From contig UCKU01000001.1 in the NCBI GenBank assembly GCA_900473185.1, positions 108,619 to 172,618 of the forward strand: a DNA stretch of 64,000 nt, given 5' to 3'. The stretch comes from Hyphomicrobiales bacterium. GTDB lineage: Bacteria; Pseudomonadota; Alphaproteobacteria; Rhizobiales; Rhizobiaceae. The notes below the pieces were generated by a model that had not been told where the DNA came from, ran no database searches, and worked only from the letters and a program-made list of their open reading frames with translations. Both the position numbers and the translations under genes were made by a program. Position 1 is the first letter of the stretch. Every line of letters begins with the position of its first letter. This document shows positions 1 to 9,256 of the stretch, one piece after another.

Positions 1-282
1 CACGAAGCCCCAGTCGGTACGCATCAGGAAGCGGCGCTCGGCCTCGTTCATGTGGTAGAGATCGCGGTAGCTGCCGTCACGCATGTGGTATTCGACACTG
101 CCTGTCGTCGGCATCAGCCGGGTGGAGATGCAATTCAGCAGCGTCGTCTTGCCTGAGCCGGATTCACCGACGATGGCGAGCACTTCACCGGGCCAGAGCT
201 CGAAGGAGACGTTCCGGCAGCCGATGCGATTGCCATAGAACTTCGAGAGGTCGTTGACTTTGAGAAGCGGTGTATCGGTCAT
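1..282 (-). CDS. phnK: C-P lyase system ATP-binding protein PhnK (partial)
   Basis: Only the first 94 codons are in the window; the gene runs off the left edge. The translation opens with a short beta-strand region followed by a Walker A motif GESGSGKTT, as in the ABC-type ATPase PhnK, which docks on the PhnGHIJ core of carbon-phosphorus lyase. The ATG (282-280) overlaps the phnJ stop in an ATGA, which fits translational coupling in a phnG-H-I-J-K operon. The signature motif and Walker B lie outside the window, so the PhnK call leans on gene order. PhnL is the main alternative but normally follows PhnK. Confidence 0.9.
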   Translation of the reverse strand, partial: MTDTPLLKVNDLSKFYGNRIGCRNVSFELWPGEVLAIVGESGSGKTTLLNCISTRLMPTTGSVEYHMRDGSYRDLYHMNEAERRFLMRTDWGFV

Positions 283-1154
283 TCTGCAGCCTCCCGGGCC
301 AGCATTTCGCCGGCATGTCCGTGCGCCCGGCGGTCTTCGCAATGGTCGGTATCGGAGCAGACGAACATGCGCCCGCCCTTGTCGTCGAGGATCACCTCGT
401 CGAGATAGACATCCTCCGCGCCGCAGAGCGCGCAGGGCTTGCCGAAGCGCTGGATTTCGAAGGGATGGTCTTCGAAATCAAGGCTGACGACGTCGGTGTA
501 GGGCGGCACCGCATAGATGCGCTTCTCGCGGCCGGCGCCGAAGAGCTGCAGCGCGTCCGACATGTGCATTTTCGGATTGTCGAATTTCGGGGTCGGCGAG
601 GGATCCATGACATAGCGGCCGTTGACCTTCACCGGATAGGCATAGGTCGTGGCGATGCGGCCGTTACGGGCAATGTCCTCGTAGAGCTTCACGTGCATGA
701 GGCCGTATTCCTCAAGCGCATGCATCTTTCGTGTCTCCGTTTCGCGCGGTTCGAGGAAGCGCAGCGGTTCCGGGATCGGCACTTGGTAGACGAGCACCTG
801 GCCTTCGCCGAGCTTCTCTTCGGGGATACGGTGGCGCGTCTGGATGATCGTCGCATCCTTGGTGTGAGTCGTAACCGCGACATTGGCGACCTTCTGGAAG
901 AAGGCGCGGATGGAGACGGCATTCGTCGTGTCGTCGGCGCCCTGGTCGATGACCTTGAGAACGTCGTCAGGCCCGATGATGGCGGCCGTCACCTGCACGC
1001 CGCCCGTTCCCCAGCCGTAGGGCATCGGCATTTCTCTTGATGCAAAGGGTACCTGATAGCCGGGAATGGCGATCGCCTTCAGGATGGCGCGGCGGATCAT
1101 CCGCTTGGTCTGTTCGTCGAGATAGGCGAAATTGTAGGTGGCGAGATCACTCAT
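279..1154 (-). CDS. phnJ: Alpha-D-ribose 1-methylphosphonate 5-phosphate C-P lyase PhnJ
   Basis: Radical-SAM-type subunit that cleaves the carbon-phosphorus bond of 5-phosphoribose 1-methylphosphonate, releasing methane from methylphosphonate. The 291-residue product has the family's usual length. The four conserved cysteines are visible near the C-terminus: Cys241 and Cys244 in CALC, then Cys266 and Cys272 in CSDTDHC. In PhnJ these provide the iron-sulfur ligands and the catalytic thiyl position. The start overlaps the phnI stop by four bases (ATGA), so expression is probably coupled. Nothing looks degraded. Confidence 0.97.
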   Translation of the reverse strand: MSDLATYNFAYLDEQTKRMIRRAILKAIAIPGYQVPFASREMPMPYGWGTGGVQVTAAIIGPDDVLKVIDQGADDTTNAVSIRAFFQKVANVAVTTHTKDATIIQTRHRIPEEKLGEGQVLVYQVPIPEPLRFLEPRETETRKMHALEEYGLMHVKLYEDIARNGRIATTYAYPVKVNGRYVMDPSPTPKFDNPKMHMSDALQLFGAGREKRIYAVPPYTDVVSLDFEDHPFEIQRFGKPCALCGAEDVYLDEVILDDKGGRMFVCSDTDHCEDRRAHGHAGEMLAREAAE

Positions 1155-2257
1155 TCGGCGGCCTCCTTTTGGGTCTCGCCGCTGTTGCGGGCGGCTTCAA
1201 ATTCGCGGCGCATGCGGCGGACGAGGTCGAGTTCGGCCTGGAAGTCCACATAATGCGGAAGCTTCAGGTGCTCGACGAAACCGGTCGCCTGCACATTGTC
1301 GGAATGGGAAATGACGAATTCCTCGTCCTGCGCCGGCGCGGTAATGTCCTCGCCAAGCTCTTCGGCGCGCAGCGCGCGATCGACCAGCGACATGGCCATC
1401 GCCTTGCGCTCGCTCTGGCCGAAGACGAGGCCGTAGCCGCGTGTGAACTGCGGTGGCGCCTTGGCCGAGCCCTTGAACTGATTGACCATCTGGCATTCGG
1501 TGAGCTGGATCGTGCCAAGCGAAACGGCAAAGCCAAGCTCCGGCACGTCGAACTCCACCTCGACCTCGCCGATGCGGATTTCGCCGGTGAAGGGGTGGTT
1601 GCGGCCGTAGCCGCGCTGGGTGGAATAGCCGAGCGCCAGCAGGAAGCCTTCGTCACCGCGGGCAAGCGCCTGCAGGCGAAGATCCCGCGTCATCGGAAAT
1701 TCCATCGGCTCGCGCGTCAGGTCGCCCGTCTCGTGGTCCTCAGGGAGCTCGCCGTCATTTTCGATCAGGCCTTCCTGGCCGAGGATTTCGGAAACGCGCA
1801 TGACGCGGCCGGTTTCGGCCTCGCGCTGCGCCGGCTCTTCAACGGCCTCGTCTGAAAGCAGCGAGGGATCGAGCAGGCGGTGCGTATAGTCGAAGGTGGG
1901 CCCAAGCAACTGGCCGCCCGGAAGATCCTTGTAGGTGGCGGAGATGCGGCGCTCGATCTGCATATTGGCGGTATCGAGCGGCTTCGAATAGCCGAAGCGC
2001 GGCAGCGTCGTGCGATAGGCGCGCAGCAGGAAGATCGCTTCGATCATGTCGCCGCGCGACTGGCGTACGGCAAGTGCGGCGAGCGTCCGGTCATAGAGCG
2101 AAGCTTCGGCCATGACGCGGTCGACGGCGAGTGCGAGCTGTTCGACGATCTGCTCTATGCCGATGGCGGGCACGGAGCGGTCGCCGCGCCGGCGGTCGGC
2201 GAGCAGGCGGTGAGCATTGGCGATGGCGGCCTCGCCACCCTTGACGGCAACATACAT
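1151..2257 (-). CDS. phnI: C-P lyase core subunit PhnI
   Basis: The 368-residue product opens MYVAVKGGEAAIANAHRLLA, a conserved PhnI N-terminus. PhnI, with PhnG and PhnH, attaches phosphonate to the ribose of ATP and displaces adenine; PhnI alone has nucleosidase activity. It is a structural part of the PhnGHIJ core. The length agrees with known PhnI proteins of roughly 350-370 residues. It follows phnH by 4 bp and overlaps phnJ by 4 bp, consistent with one polycistronic message transcribed toward lower coordinates. Confidence 0.96.
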   Translation of the reverse strand: MYVAVKGGEAAIANAHRLLADRRRGDRSVPAIGIEQIVEQLALAVDRVMAEASLYDRTLAALAVRQSRGDMIEAIFLLRAYRTTLPRFGYSKPLDTANMQIERRISATYKDLPGGQLLGPTFDYTHRLLDPSLLSDEAVEEPAQREAETGRVMRVSEILGQEGLIENDGELPEDHETGDLTREPMEFPMTRDLRLQALARGDEGFLLALGYSTQRGYGRNHPFTGEIRIGEVEVEFDVPELGFAVSLGTIQLTECQMVNQFKGSAKAPPQFTRGYGLVFGQSERKAMAMSLVDRALRAEELGEDITAPAQDEEFVISHSDNVQATGFVEHLKLPHYVDFQAELDLVRRMRREFEAARNSGETQKEAAE

Positions 2258-2261
2258 GAGC

Positions 2262-2870
2262 TCAGATCTCCGTTGCTGTGATCTTGGTGGTGCGCGGCAG
2301 GCAGAGGAAACGCCTGCCAGCCGTCAGCACGATGTCGACGCCGCGCGGGAAGAGCGCACGGTTTTCGGTCCAGAGGCGCAGGAAGGTTTCCGGCAGGCCG
2401 ACAGGCGCGATCTCGGCCACGCTTTGGATGCCCGGCCCCATGAGGGCGAGACGGCGTCCGCCTTCGAGGTCGGCAAGTTCGATCACGACCGTCGTGGAAC
2501 GATCGGGATATTCCTGAGTGCCCGCAGCAAAAAGGCCGAAGGTGGAAAGCATCGTGCCTGCCTCGATGAAGGCGAAACGGGCTTCGGCCTTTTCGGCAGT
2601 CAGCGGCGCGCCGGTGTGGAAGCCGAGCCACTCGGGAATTGCAGACTTCGCTAGCCCCGCGGAAAGCCAGACGGGGGTGTCGTGATCACAGAGCGTCAGG
2701 CCGATTGCGCCGGCGGCGATGCCGAGCGGCGCCGGCGGCGTAACATCGGCTGCGACGGTCTGGATCGTGCCGGGTCGGGCCATGCCGTCCATCAGCATCT
2801 TGAACACGCTCTGCGCGTGGAAGACCGGTTCAGCGAAGCCACCGGTCAGAACGTCGGTCTTGAGGCTCAT
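2262..2870 (-). CDS. phnH: C-P lyase core subunit PhnH
   Basis: The 202-residue protein has the PhnH features FAEPVFHAQSVFKMLMDGMA and RPGTIQ near its N-terminus. PhnH is a core subunit needed for forming the ribose 1-phosphonate triphosphate intermediate; no catalytic motif of its own is known. The ATG overlaps the phnG stop by one base (TGATG) and the gene ends 4 bp before phnI. Length is typical for the family. Confidence 0.95.
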   Translation of the reverse strand: MSLKTDVLTGGFAEPVFHAQSVFKMLMDGMARPGTIQTVAADVTPPAPLGIAAGAIGLTLCDHDTPVWLSAGLAKSAIPEWLGFHTGAPLTAEKAEARFAFIEAGTMLSTFGLFAAGTQEYPDRSTTVVIELADLEGGRRLALMGPGIQSVAEIAPVGLPETFLRLWTENRALFPRGVDIVLTAGRRFLCLPRTTKITATEI

Positions 2871-3349
2871 CAGTTGTCTCCCCGCACCATGGTGAAGAAG
2901 TCGACGCGGGTCGCGGCCGTTTCCTCAGCCTTGCGATTGGTGTCATCGGCAATCCGCTGGACGATTGGCGAAAGCAGCTTTTCCTCGACAAATCCTTTGG
3001 TCGCCTCTTCCTGCCAGAGCGCATCGAAGATCGCCGAAAGCCGTGCCTTCTCGCTGTTGGTGCCGAGTGCCTGAGCATGTCCGACGGAGCCGGAGGCGAG
3101 GCGCACCGTCGCGCGTGTCACCGTCACTTCGCCGAGATTGAAGGGCGCGCCGCCGCCGCCGATGCGGCCGCGGACCATGACGAGGCCTGTCTCCGGACCA
3201 CGCACCGGCTGCACGACCGGCTTTTCGGCAAGCGCATCCCACGCCGCCAGCAATTCCTGTGTCTCGGCGCGGGCGAGCAGATCGACAGTACGTTTACGCC
3301 CATCATCCGTTCGCGCCGCAGCTTCCGTCTTCTCTGCTACCGTCATCAT
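2870..3349 (-). CDS. phnG: C-P lyase core subunit PhnG
   Basis: Read from the MMTVAEK start the product is 159 residues, the usual PhnG size. An in-frame opening continues upstream but would run through the operator region, and a Shine-Dalgarno-like GAGG sits 5 bases before the first ATG (3349) and 8 before the second (3346), so the start lies here. The segments LVMVRGRIGGGGAPFNLGE and VTRATVRLASG are typical of PhnG, a core subunit of the phosphonate-ribosylating complex. It is the first gene of the minus-strand phn operon and its leader carries the dyad assigned to PhnF. Confidence 0.94.
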   Translation of the reverse strand: MMTVAEKTEAAARTDDGRKRTVDLLARAETQELLAAWDALAEKPVVQPVRGPETGLVMVRGRIGGGGAPFNLGEVTVTRATVRLASGSVGHAQALGTNSEKARLSAIFDALWQEEATKGFVEEKLLSPIVQRIADDTNRKAEETAATRVDFFTMVRGDN

Positions 3350-3362
3350 CTTTTCCTCGAAA

Positions 3363-3380
3363 TGTCTATTGATATAGACA
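3363..3380. promoter_or_regulatory. Putative PhnF operator upstream of phnG
   Basis: TGTCTATTGATATAGACA is an inverted repeat with perfect 7-bp arms around a 4-base TGAT spacer. It lies between the divergent phnG and phnF genes and directly abuts the phnG ribosome binding site. GntR/HutC-type regulators bind short dyads of this sort, so a repressor at this site could block the phn operon. A second, looser run, ctatacaagctatac, lies just beside it and may be a further half-site. The assignment to PhnF is inferred from position. Confidence 0.7.
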
Positions 3381-3498
3381 ACTATACAAGCTATACCTAT
3401 CCCTAAATCGGCGAGGTGACAAGCGTGTGACACGACACGTCCAAATTTGGCCGGGCCTGAAGATGAATTCGGGCCGAAAATGATCTGGCAGGGGTGTA

Positions 3499-4236
3499 AT
3501 GGCAGGCATGAAGCAGGTGCAGCGGCAGACCGGAGTGGCGCTCTGGCGGCAGATCGCGGACAGGATCCGCGAGGCAATCAGCAGCGGCGCCTATGACGAA
3601 ACAGGCATGGTGCCGCCGGAAACCGTTCTGGCGCTGCAGTTCGGCGTCAACAGGCATACGGTCCGCAGCGCGCTCGCCGCGCTGGCGCAGGAAGGCATCG
3701 TGCGCGCGGTGCAGGGCCGCGGCACGCTGATCGAGCGCAAGGAGCGCCTGAATTTTCCGATCAGCCGCCGCACCCGCTTTACCGATGGTCTGGGCGACCA
3801 AGCGCGCGAGACGCATTCGCTCCTGCTTGGCCATGCGGAAGAGGCGGCCAGTGCCGAGGTGGCCCGCTGGTTGCGCATCGAACAGGGCACGCCGGTCATC
3901 CGGCTGGAAACGGTGCGCGATGCGGACAGGCGGCCTGTCGCGCGCGGCACGAGCTGGTTTCCGGCCGCGCGTTTTCCCGGCCTCGTCGAGATCTATCGCC
4001 AGACCGAGTCCGTCACCAAGACTTTCGCCGCACTCGGCCTCTCGGACTATGTGCGCGCCACGACCGAGATCACCGCCGCTCACGCCGATTCCGGCGACAT
4101 TGCCGATCTGGAGCTGACGCCCGGCGCCGTGCTCCTGATCACCAAGGCGATGAATACCGATCTGGAAGGTGTGCCGGTGCAATATTCGATCAGCCGCTTT
4201 GCCGCCGATCGCGTCCAGTTCACCATCGAGAACTGA
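3499..4236 (+). CDS. phnF: GntR-family phosphonate regulator PhnF
   Basis: The 245-residue protein has an N-terminal winged helix (about residues 15-80, with PPETVLALQFGVNRHTVRSA as the recognition region) and a C-terminal UTRA-type effector domain. This is the HutC subgroup of GntR regulators. It is divergent from the C-P lyase operon, the standard position for phnF, and probably represses that operon through the dyad at 3363-3380. ATG 3499 is preceded by AGGGGT with tight spacing; ATG 3508 is an alternative nine bases downstream. Confidence 0.9.
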   Translation: MAGMKQVQRQTGVALWRQIADRIREAISSGAYDETGMVPPETVLALQFGVNRHTVRSALAALAQEGIVRAVQGRGTLIERKERLNFPISRRTRFTDGLGDQARETHSLLLGHAEEAASAEVARWLRIEQGTPVIRLETVRDADRRPVARGTSWFPAARFPGLVEIYRQTESVTKTFAALGLSDYVRATTEITAAHADSGDIADLELTPGAVLLITKAMNTDLEGVPVQYSISRFAADRVQFTIEN

Positions 4237-4241
4237 AAACG

Positions 4242-4267
4242 AAAAAGGCCGGGCGCGAGCCCGGCCT
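4242..4267 (-). terminator. Rho-independent terminator of gpmA
   Basis: Arms AGGCCGGGC and GCCCGGCCT pair perfectly around a four-base loop. On the minus strand the hairpin is followed by a T-rich tract (TTTTTCGTTTT), so it terminates gpmA, whose stop is 27 bp away. On the plus strand no T-run follows, so it is a weaker stop for phnF. Confidence 0.85.
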
Positions 4268-4293
4268 CAAACCCTATCGATGTCGGATCACAC

Positions 4294-4929
4294 TCAGTGC
4301 GCGCCGGACATATCGCCGAGCACTTCCTTGGAAGCGACAGTCGAATCTGCCTTCAGCTTGTAGACCATCGGCACGCCGGTCGCCAGATTCAGCGAAAGAA
4401 CCTGCTCGCGGGTGAGGCGGTCGAGAACCATGACGAGCGAACGCAGCGAGTTGCCGTGCGCGGCAACCAGCACCTTTTCGCCGCGCAGGACGCGTGGAAG
4501 GATTTCCGTCAGATAGTAAGGCCAGACACGGGCGCCGGTGTCGCGCAGGCTTTCGCCGCCCGGAGGCGGAACGTCATAGGAGCGGCGCCAGACATGCACC
4601 TGCTCTTCGCCCCACTTGGCACGGGCATCGTCCTTGTTGAGGCCGGAAAGATCGCCGTAGTCGCGTTCGTTGAGCGCCTGGTCGCGGATTGTCTCGAGAT
4701 CAGGCTGGCCGACCTTGTCGAGGACAAGCTTCAGCGTGTGCTGGGCGCGCACCAGTGCGGAGGTGAAGGCGATATCGAACTTGATGCCGTAGTCGGCAAG
4801 CGCCTGGCCGCCGGTCGTGGCTTCCTGGATGCCGAGCTCGGTCAGGTCGGGGTCCTTCCAGCCGGTGAAGAGATTCTTGAGATTCCAGTCGCTCTGGCCG
4901 TGGCGAACGAGGACGAGGGTACCGCTCAT
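4294..4929 (-). CDS. gpmA: 2,3-bisphosphoglycerate-dependent phosphoglycerate mutase
   Basis: The 211-residue protein interconverts 3- and 2-phosphoglycerate in glycolysis. The phosphohistidine motif [10 protein letters not shown] places the catalytic His at residue 10, with Arg61, Glu88 and the second His at 158 (AAHGNS) in the family arrangement. It is slightly shorter than the E. coli enzyme (about 250), as is common in alphaproteobacteria. It sits 22 bp downstream of dapB on the same strand, an arrangement seen in rhizobia. Confidence 0.96.
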   Translation of the reverse strand: MSGTLVLVRHGQSDWNLKNLFTGWKDPDLTELGIQEATTGGQALADYGIKFDIAFTSALVRAQHTLKLVLDKVGQPDLETIRDQALNERDYGDLSGLNKDDARAKWGEEQVHVWRRSYDVPPPGGESLRDTGARVWPYYLTEILPRVLRGEKVLVAAHGNSLRSLVMVLDRLTREQVLSLNLATGVPMVYKLKADSTVASKEVLGDMSGAH

Positions 4930-4951
4930 GAAAAATGCCTCCTACAAATGA

Positions 4952-5776
4952 TCAATGGGAAGAAAGCCCGAGAACGTCGAGCATGGAATAGTGCCCCGGT
5001 TTCTTGTCGCGCGCCCAAAGGGCTGCCTTGATGGCGCCGCGCGCGAAAATCGAACGGTCGGTTGCGCTATGCGAAAGCGTGACGGTCTCGCCTTCGCCGG
5101 CGAAGAGCACGGAATGCTCGCCGATGACCGAGCCGCCGCGCAGCGTCGCAAAGCCGATCGTGCCGGCTTCCCGCGGCCCGGTATGGCCGTCGCGCACGCG
5201 CACGGATTTCCCGGCAAGATCGATATCGCGGCCCCTTGCGGCTGCCTCGCCGAGCAGCAATGCGGTCCCAGAGGGCGCGTCGACCTTGCGCTTGTGATGC
5301 ATTTCGAGAATTTCGATATCCCAGTCGGCGGGATCGAGCGCCTGAGCCGCCTGCTGCACGAAAACGCTGAGCAGATTGACCCCGAGACTCATATTGCCCG
5401 ACTGGACGATGCGGGCATGGCGCGAGGCGGCCGCAATCTTTGCGTTGTGCTCATCGGAGCAGCCGGTCGTGCCGACGACATGAACGATGCGCGCCTGCGC
5501 CGCCAGTCCGGCAAATTCCACGCTGGTGGCGGGCGACGTGAAGTCCAGCACGCCCTCGGCATGCAGGAACGCTGCCAGGGGATCGTCGCCGATGATGACA
5601 CCATTGGCGCCGAGACCGGCAACCTCACCGGCATCCTTGCCGACGAAGGGCGAGCCCGGCCGCGCGACCGCTGCATGCAGTGTCACGCCGTCGATGGAAT
5701 GGATGAGCCGGATGAGCGTCTGCCCCATGCGCCCCGCTGCTCCGACCACAACCAGTTTCATCGCAGTGTCGCTCAT
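4952..5776 (-). CDS. dapB: 4-hydroxy-tetrahydrodipicolinate reductase
   Basis: The 274-residue protein reduces the DapA product in the diaminopimelate/lysine pathway. The N-terminal Rossmann motif [10 protein letters not shown] lies at about residues 10-19. The catalytic segment [16 protein letters not shown] carries His160 and Lys164, equivalent to the E. coli acid-base pair. It is followed 22 bp later by gpmA and preceded by an ABC exporter gene 18 bp upstream, so the three may be co-transcribed. Confidence 0.97.
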   Translation of the reverse strand: MSDTAMKLVVVGAAGRMGQTLIRLIHSIDGVTLHAAVARPGSPFVGKDAGEVAGLGANGVIIGDDPLAAFLHAEGVLDFTSPATSVEFAGLAAQARIVHVVGTTGCSDEHNAKIAAASRHARIVQSGNMSLGVNLLSVFVQQAAQALDPADWDIEILEMHHKRKVDAPSGTALLLGEAAARGRDIDLAGKSVRVRDGHTGPREAGTIGFATLRGGSVIGEHSVLFAGEGETVTLSHSATDRSIFARGAIKAALWARDKKPGHYSMLDVLGLSSH

Positions 5777-5794
5777 GTCAGTCCGTCATCCTGA

Positions 5795-7630
5795 TCAGTA
5801 TAAATCAGAAGCCGAAGGCCTCTGCAGATTGTTGAGGCGAGCGTAAAGTCCGTCGCTGACCTTCGCAAGCGTCTCGTGATTGCCTTCTTCGACGACACGG
5901 CCCTGCTGCATCACGACGATCTTGTCGGCGCGCACCACGGTCGAAAGCCGGTGGGCGATGACGACGACCGTGCGGCCGGTCATGGCTTCGTCGAGCGCCT
6001 TCTGCACGGCTGCTTCCGATTCCGTATCGAGCGCCGAGGTTGCCTCGTCGAGAAGCAGGATCGGCGCGTTGCGCACCAGAGCGCGGGCGATCGACAGCCG
6101 CTGGCGCTGGCCGCCGGAGAGAGTCACGCCGTTTTCGCCGACGGGCGTATCGTAGCCCTGCGGCTGTGCGACGATGAAGTCATGCGCATAGGCAAGCCGC
6201 GCCGCCTTCTCGATATCCTCGTCGGTGGCTTCCGGACGGCCGTAACGGATATTGTCGCGGATCGTGCCTTCGAAGAGGTAGGGTTGCTGCGAGACATAGG
6301 CGAGCTGCTGGCGCAGCGACCGCTTGGTGATATGGGCGATATCCTGTCCGTCGATCAGGATCTGGCCTTCCTTCGGATCGTAGAAGCGCGGAATGAGGCT
6401 GATGACGGTGGATTTGCCGGCGCCCGACGGGCCGACGAGCGCCGTCGTCTTGCCGCCTTCGGCCGTCAGCGTCACGCCGTCAAGCACGCTTTCATTGCCA
6501 TAGGCAAAGGAAACGTTGCGGAACTCGATCTTCGCTTCGGTGACAACAAGCGGCTTAGCATCCGGCAGGTCGCGCTGGCGCGGTTCCATGTCGAGCAACT
6601 CGTAGATCATCCGGGCGTTGACGATGGCGCGCTCCATCTGCACCTGCAGGCGAGCAAGGCGCCGCGCCGGATCATAGGCAAGAAGGAGAGCCGTGACGAA
6701 GGAGAAGAAGGCGCCCGGCGGCACATTCTGGTAGATCGAGCGATAGGCGGCATAGGCAAGCACGCTCGCGACGGCAAAGCCGGCAAAGCTCTCCGTCAGG
6801 GGCGAGGTGCGCTCGGAAAGCCGTGCGATGCGGTTTGCCCGGCCTTCGGCAGCGCCGATCAGCTTGTTGACCTTGTTTTCCAGCGCCTCTTCCATCGTGA
6901 AGGCCTTCACGATGGAAATGCCCTGGATCGTCTCCTGCATGGCGCCGAGAACATGGCTGTTGAGATCGACCGCTTCGCGGGTGGCCGAGCGCAGCCGCTT
7001 GGAAACGTAACGCAGCGCATAAAGCAGCGGCGGCGCCAGAACGAAGACGGCAAGGCTCAACAGCGGATCCTGAACGACCATGACGCCGATCAGCGAGACG
7101 AAGGTGAGGAGGTCACGCACGGTCGACGTTATCGTGAGGTTCAATACGTCGCGGATACCGGTAACGTTCTGGCTGACCTGAGCGGCGATATGAGCGGAGC
7201 GAGACTCGTTGAAATAGCCGACGGAGAGCGTCATCAGGTGCGAATAGATCCGTCGCTGATAGCGCGCGACGATATCGTTGCCGATCCTTGAAAGGGCAAC
7301 GCCCTGTCCGTAGCTCGCAAAACCGCGCAGCATGAAAGCGATGAAGATCGAAAGACAGATGATCCAGACGACGTCGGCGCGGCGGTTGGCGAAGGCCTCG
7401 TCAATGATCGCCCGCATGATCCAGGCCGTGAACGCCGTCGAAAGCGCTATGATGACAAGGCAGGAGATTGCGAAGACGTAGCCCCAGAGATGGTCCCGGC
7501 CGTTTTCCGCAATGATGCGTTTCAGGATGCCCGTCACGGTATCGCTGTTGACGTGTGGCTTTCTGCTGTCGGCGGCTTCCAAAAATAGGCTTCCTGTCTC
7601 AGGGCCGCATGCCGCAGGCGCGGCACGCAT
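5795..7630 (-). CDS. ABC-type exporter, fused permease and ATPase (MsbA-like)
   Basis: The 611-residue half-transporter has a six-helix type I exporter membrane domain (about residues 45-340) and a C-terminal nucleotide-binding domain. It shows Walker A GPSGAGKST, signature [15 protein letters not shown], Walker B ILLLDEATSALD and the H-loop AHRLS. Dimers of such proteins export lipids, lipid A precursors or drugs; the substrate cannot be read from the sequence. The start is uncertain. The first ATG has a poor leader, and an internal TTG after AGGAAG (about codon 17) is plausible. The first 25 residues look unlike the rest. Confidence 0.9.
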   Translation of the reverse strand: MRAAPAACGPETGSLFLEAADSRKPHVNSDTVTGILKRIIAENGRDHLWGYVFAISCLVIIALSTAFTAWIMRAIIDEAFANRRADVVWIICLSIFIAFMLRGFASYGQGVALSRIGNDIVARYQRRIYSHLMTLSVGYFNESRSAHIAAQVSQNVTGIRDVLNLTITSTVRDLLTFVSLIGVMVVQDPLLSLAVFVLAPPLLYALRYVSKRLRSATREAVDLNSHVLGAMQETIQGISIVKAFTMEEALENKVNKLIGAAEGRANRIARLSERTSPLTESFAGFAVASVLAYAAYRSIYQNVPPGAFFSFVTALLLAYDPARRLARLQVQMERAIVNARMIYELLDMEPRQRDLPDAKPLVVTEAKIEFRNVSFAYGNESVLDGVTLTAEGGKTTALVGPSGAGKSTVISLIPRFYDPKEGQILIDGQDIAHITKRSLRQQLAYVSQQPYLFEGTIRDNIRYGRPEATDEDIEKAARLAYAHDFIVAQPQGYDTPVGENGVTLSGGQRQRLSIARALVRNAPILLLDEATSALDTESEAAVQKALDEAMTGRTVVVIAHRLSTVVRADKIVVMQQGRVVEEGNHETLAKVSDGLYARLNNLQRPSASDLY

Positions 7631-7667
7631 ATGCGCGGGCTCTATAAAGAGTTGAGGGGGCTTTGGC

Positions 7668-7711
7668 TAGAGCGCCCTGCGTCCCATCGGGGCGCACAAA
7701 GGACGCTCTAA
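7668..7711. repeat. 44-bp palindromic intergenic repeat, copy 1
   Basis: An imperfect palindrome bounded by TAGAGCG and CGCTCTAA. Read on the minus strand it matches the repeat at 10406-10449 at nearly every base. The two lie in opposite orientation and bracket the glk-mgsA-mepA segment. This suggests a dispersed REP-like element, possibly also folding as RNA. The window does not show whether it has a regulatory role. It sits 23 bp beyond the glk stop. Confidence 0.75.
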
Positions 7712-7734
7712 CGCCTTGAAACTATGCTTCAGGC

Positions 7735-8751
7735 TCAGGCTCGCCAGCGCCGTCCATCCGTCGAAAGGCCGAAGTTTGCAGGCATGCGTGCATAGGAGGA
7801 AAGCCCGGCAAGAGCAGCCAGCGGATGCGTCACCACATAGGTCGGGATCGTGCGCAGCAGGGCCGAATGCGGCGCCTTGTCTTCGAATGCGGCCCGGAAT
7901 TCCGGCTTTTTCAGTGCCGGAAGGATCTTCTGCGAGATGCCGCCCGAGAGATAGACGCCGCCGCGGGCCATGAACACCAGCGCCATGTCGCCCGCCACGC
8001 GGCCGAGATAGGTGGCAAACAGCGAAACGGTTTCGACCGCGACCTTGTCGCTGCCGACGAGCGCATGCGACGTGATGTCCGCCGGATCGCTCATTGTCGG
8101 CGCCACACCATCGGCCGCGCAGATGGCGCGGTAAAGGTTGACGATGCCGCGACCGCAGAGGATCTGTTCGGCCGAAATGCGGCCCTCGATGGTCTCGACA
8201 TGCGGGAAGATTTCATAGTCGCGTTTGCTGCGCGGCCCGAGATCGACATGCCCGCCTTCGCCCGGAACCGGAATCCAGGTCGACTGGGTATGGACCAGAC
8301 CACCGACGCCGAGGCCGGTGCCGGGTCCGAGAACGACGCGGGACGCAACCATATCGCCTGCAGCATCGCCGATGCGCTCGCGATTGTCGTCGGAAAGTGC
8401 CGCGATCGCCAGCGCTTGTGCTTCAAAATCGTTGACGACGAGCACGTCGACGAGGCCGAGGCCCTCGATCATCTTCTTCGGCCGTACCACCCAGGGGCAG
8501 TTGGTCAGCGGGATTTCATCCGCCTTGATCGGGCCGGCAACGGCAAGGATCGCGGCGCGCGGCTGTACGGAGGTCTTGTCGAGCACACCCTTCTGGATCG
8601 CCTCGTCGATCGTCTCGTAATCGGCGGTGCGCACATTGGGAAACTGCTTCGGCTCAGCATAGGCATCCGTCAGGATGGAAAAGCGAGCATTCGTGCCACC
8701 GATGTCGCCGATCAGGATCGGAAAGGGCAAGGGAGTAGAGGATGCAGTCAT
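7735..8751 (-). CDS. glk: Glucokinase
   Basis: The 338-residue protein phosphorylates glucose with ATP. The phosphate-1 motif [10 protein letters not shown] begins at Gly15. The catalytic region [13 protein letters not shown], the [12 protein letters not shown] loop and the [10 protein letters not shown] segment follow in the order of the proteobacterial Glk family; this is not the ROK family. It lies 29 bp downstream of mgsA on the same strand, so a kinase that feeds glycolysis is paired with the methylglyoxal bypass enzyme. Confidence 0.96.
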   Translation of the reverse strand: MTASSTPLPFPILIGDIGGTNARFSILTDAYAEPKQFPNVRTADYETIDEAIQKGVLDKTSVQPRAAILAVAGPIKADEIPLTNCPWVVRPKKMIEGLGLVDVLVVNDFEAQALAIAALSDDNRERIGDAAGDMVASRVVLGPGTGLGVGGLVHTQSTWIPVPGEGGHVDLGPRSKRDYEIFPHVETIEGRISAEQILCGRGIVNLYRAICAADGVAPTMSDPADITSHALVGSDKVAVETVSLFATYLGRVAGDMALVFMARGGVYLSGGISQKILPALKKPEFRAAFEDKAPHSALLRTIPTYVVTHPLAALAGLSSYARMPANFGLSTDGRRWRA

Positions 8752-8780
8752 GGCCGGTTCCGTGCTGTAGGCCCGAGGGA

Positions 8781-9176
8781 TCAGGCGTTAAGGGTAGGGA
8801 GAAGCTTTTCGGCTGTCGACTCGTTCAGTGCCATCGGAATGTCGTAGACGATCGCAAGCCGCATCAGCGCCTTGACGTCGACATCATGCGGCATAGGCGT
8901 CAGCGGGTCCACGAAGAAGATCAGGGCGCTGACCTCGCCGGTGGAAATCAGTGCGCCGATCTGCTGGTCGCCGCCGAGCGGGCCGCTTTTCAGCCGCGTC
9001 ACGTGAAGGTCGGGAGCGGCATCGAGCACGCGCCCGCCCGTCGTGCCGGTAGCGACGATTTTCCATTGGGCGAGAAGATCCCTGTTGCGGCGGGCAAACG
9101 CCGCCATGTCGTCCTTCTTCTGGTCATGCGCAATCAATGCAAGGCATTTGCCGCCGGCCATGAACGGGTTCTCCAC
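8781..9176 (-). CDS. mgsA: Methylglyoxal synthase
   Basis: The 131-residue enzyme converts dihydroxyacetone phosphate to methylglyoxal and phosphate, a relief valve for triose phosphates. Visible conserved residues are His17 and Lys21 (ALIAHDQKK), the TGTTG phosphate loop at 42-46, Asp70 in [11 protein letters not shown], Asp90, and His97 and Asp100 in PHDVDVKAL. These line up with the E. coli active site. It is somewhat shorter than the E. coli protein (152) at the C-terminus. Met6 is an alternative start. Confidence 0.94.
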   Translation of the reverse strand: MENPFMAGGKCLALIAHDQKKDDMAAFARRNRDLLAQWKIVATGTTGGRVLDAAPDLHVTRLKSGPLGGDQQIGALISTGEVSALIFFVDPLTPMPHDVDVKALMRLAIVYDIPMALNESTAEKLLPTLNA

Positions 9177-9256
9177 GCGCGTAATTCAATCGATTTGACC
9201 GCTTCTACACCAGGCGTTTGTGATTTGAAAGACAGCCGACCGCCCGCCTGTTCAGC

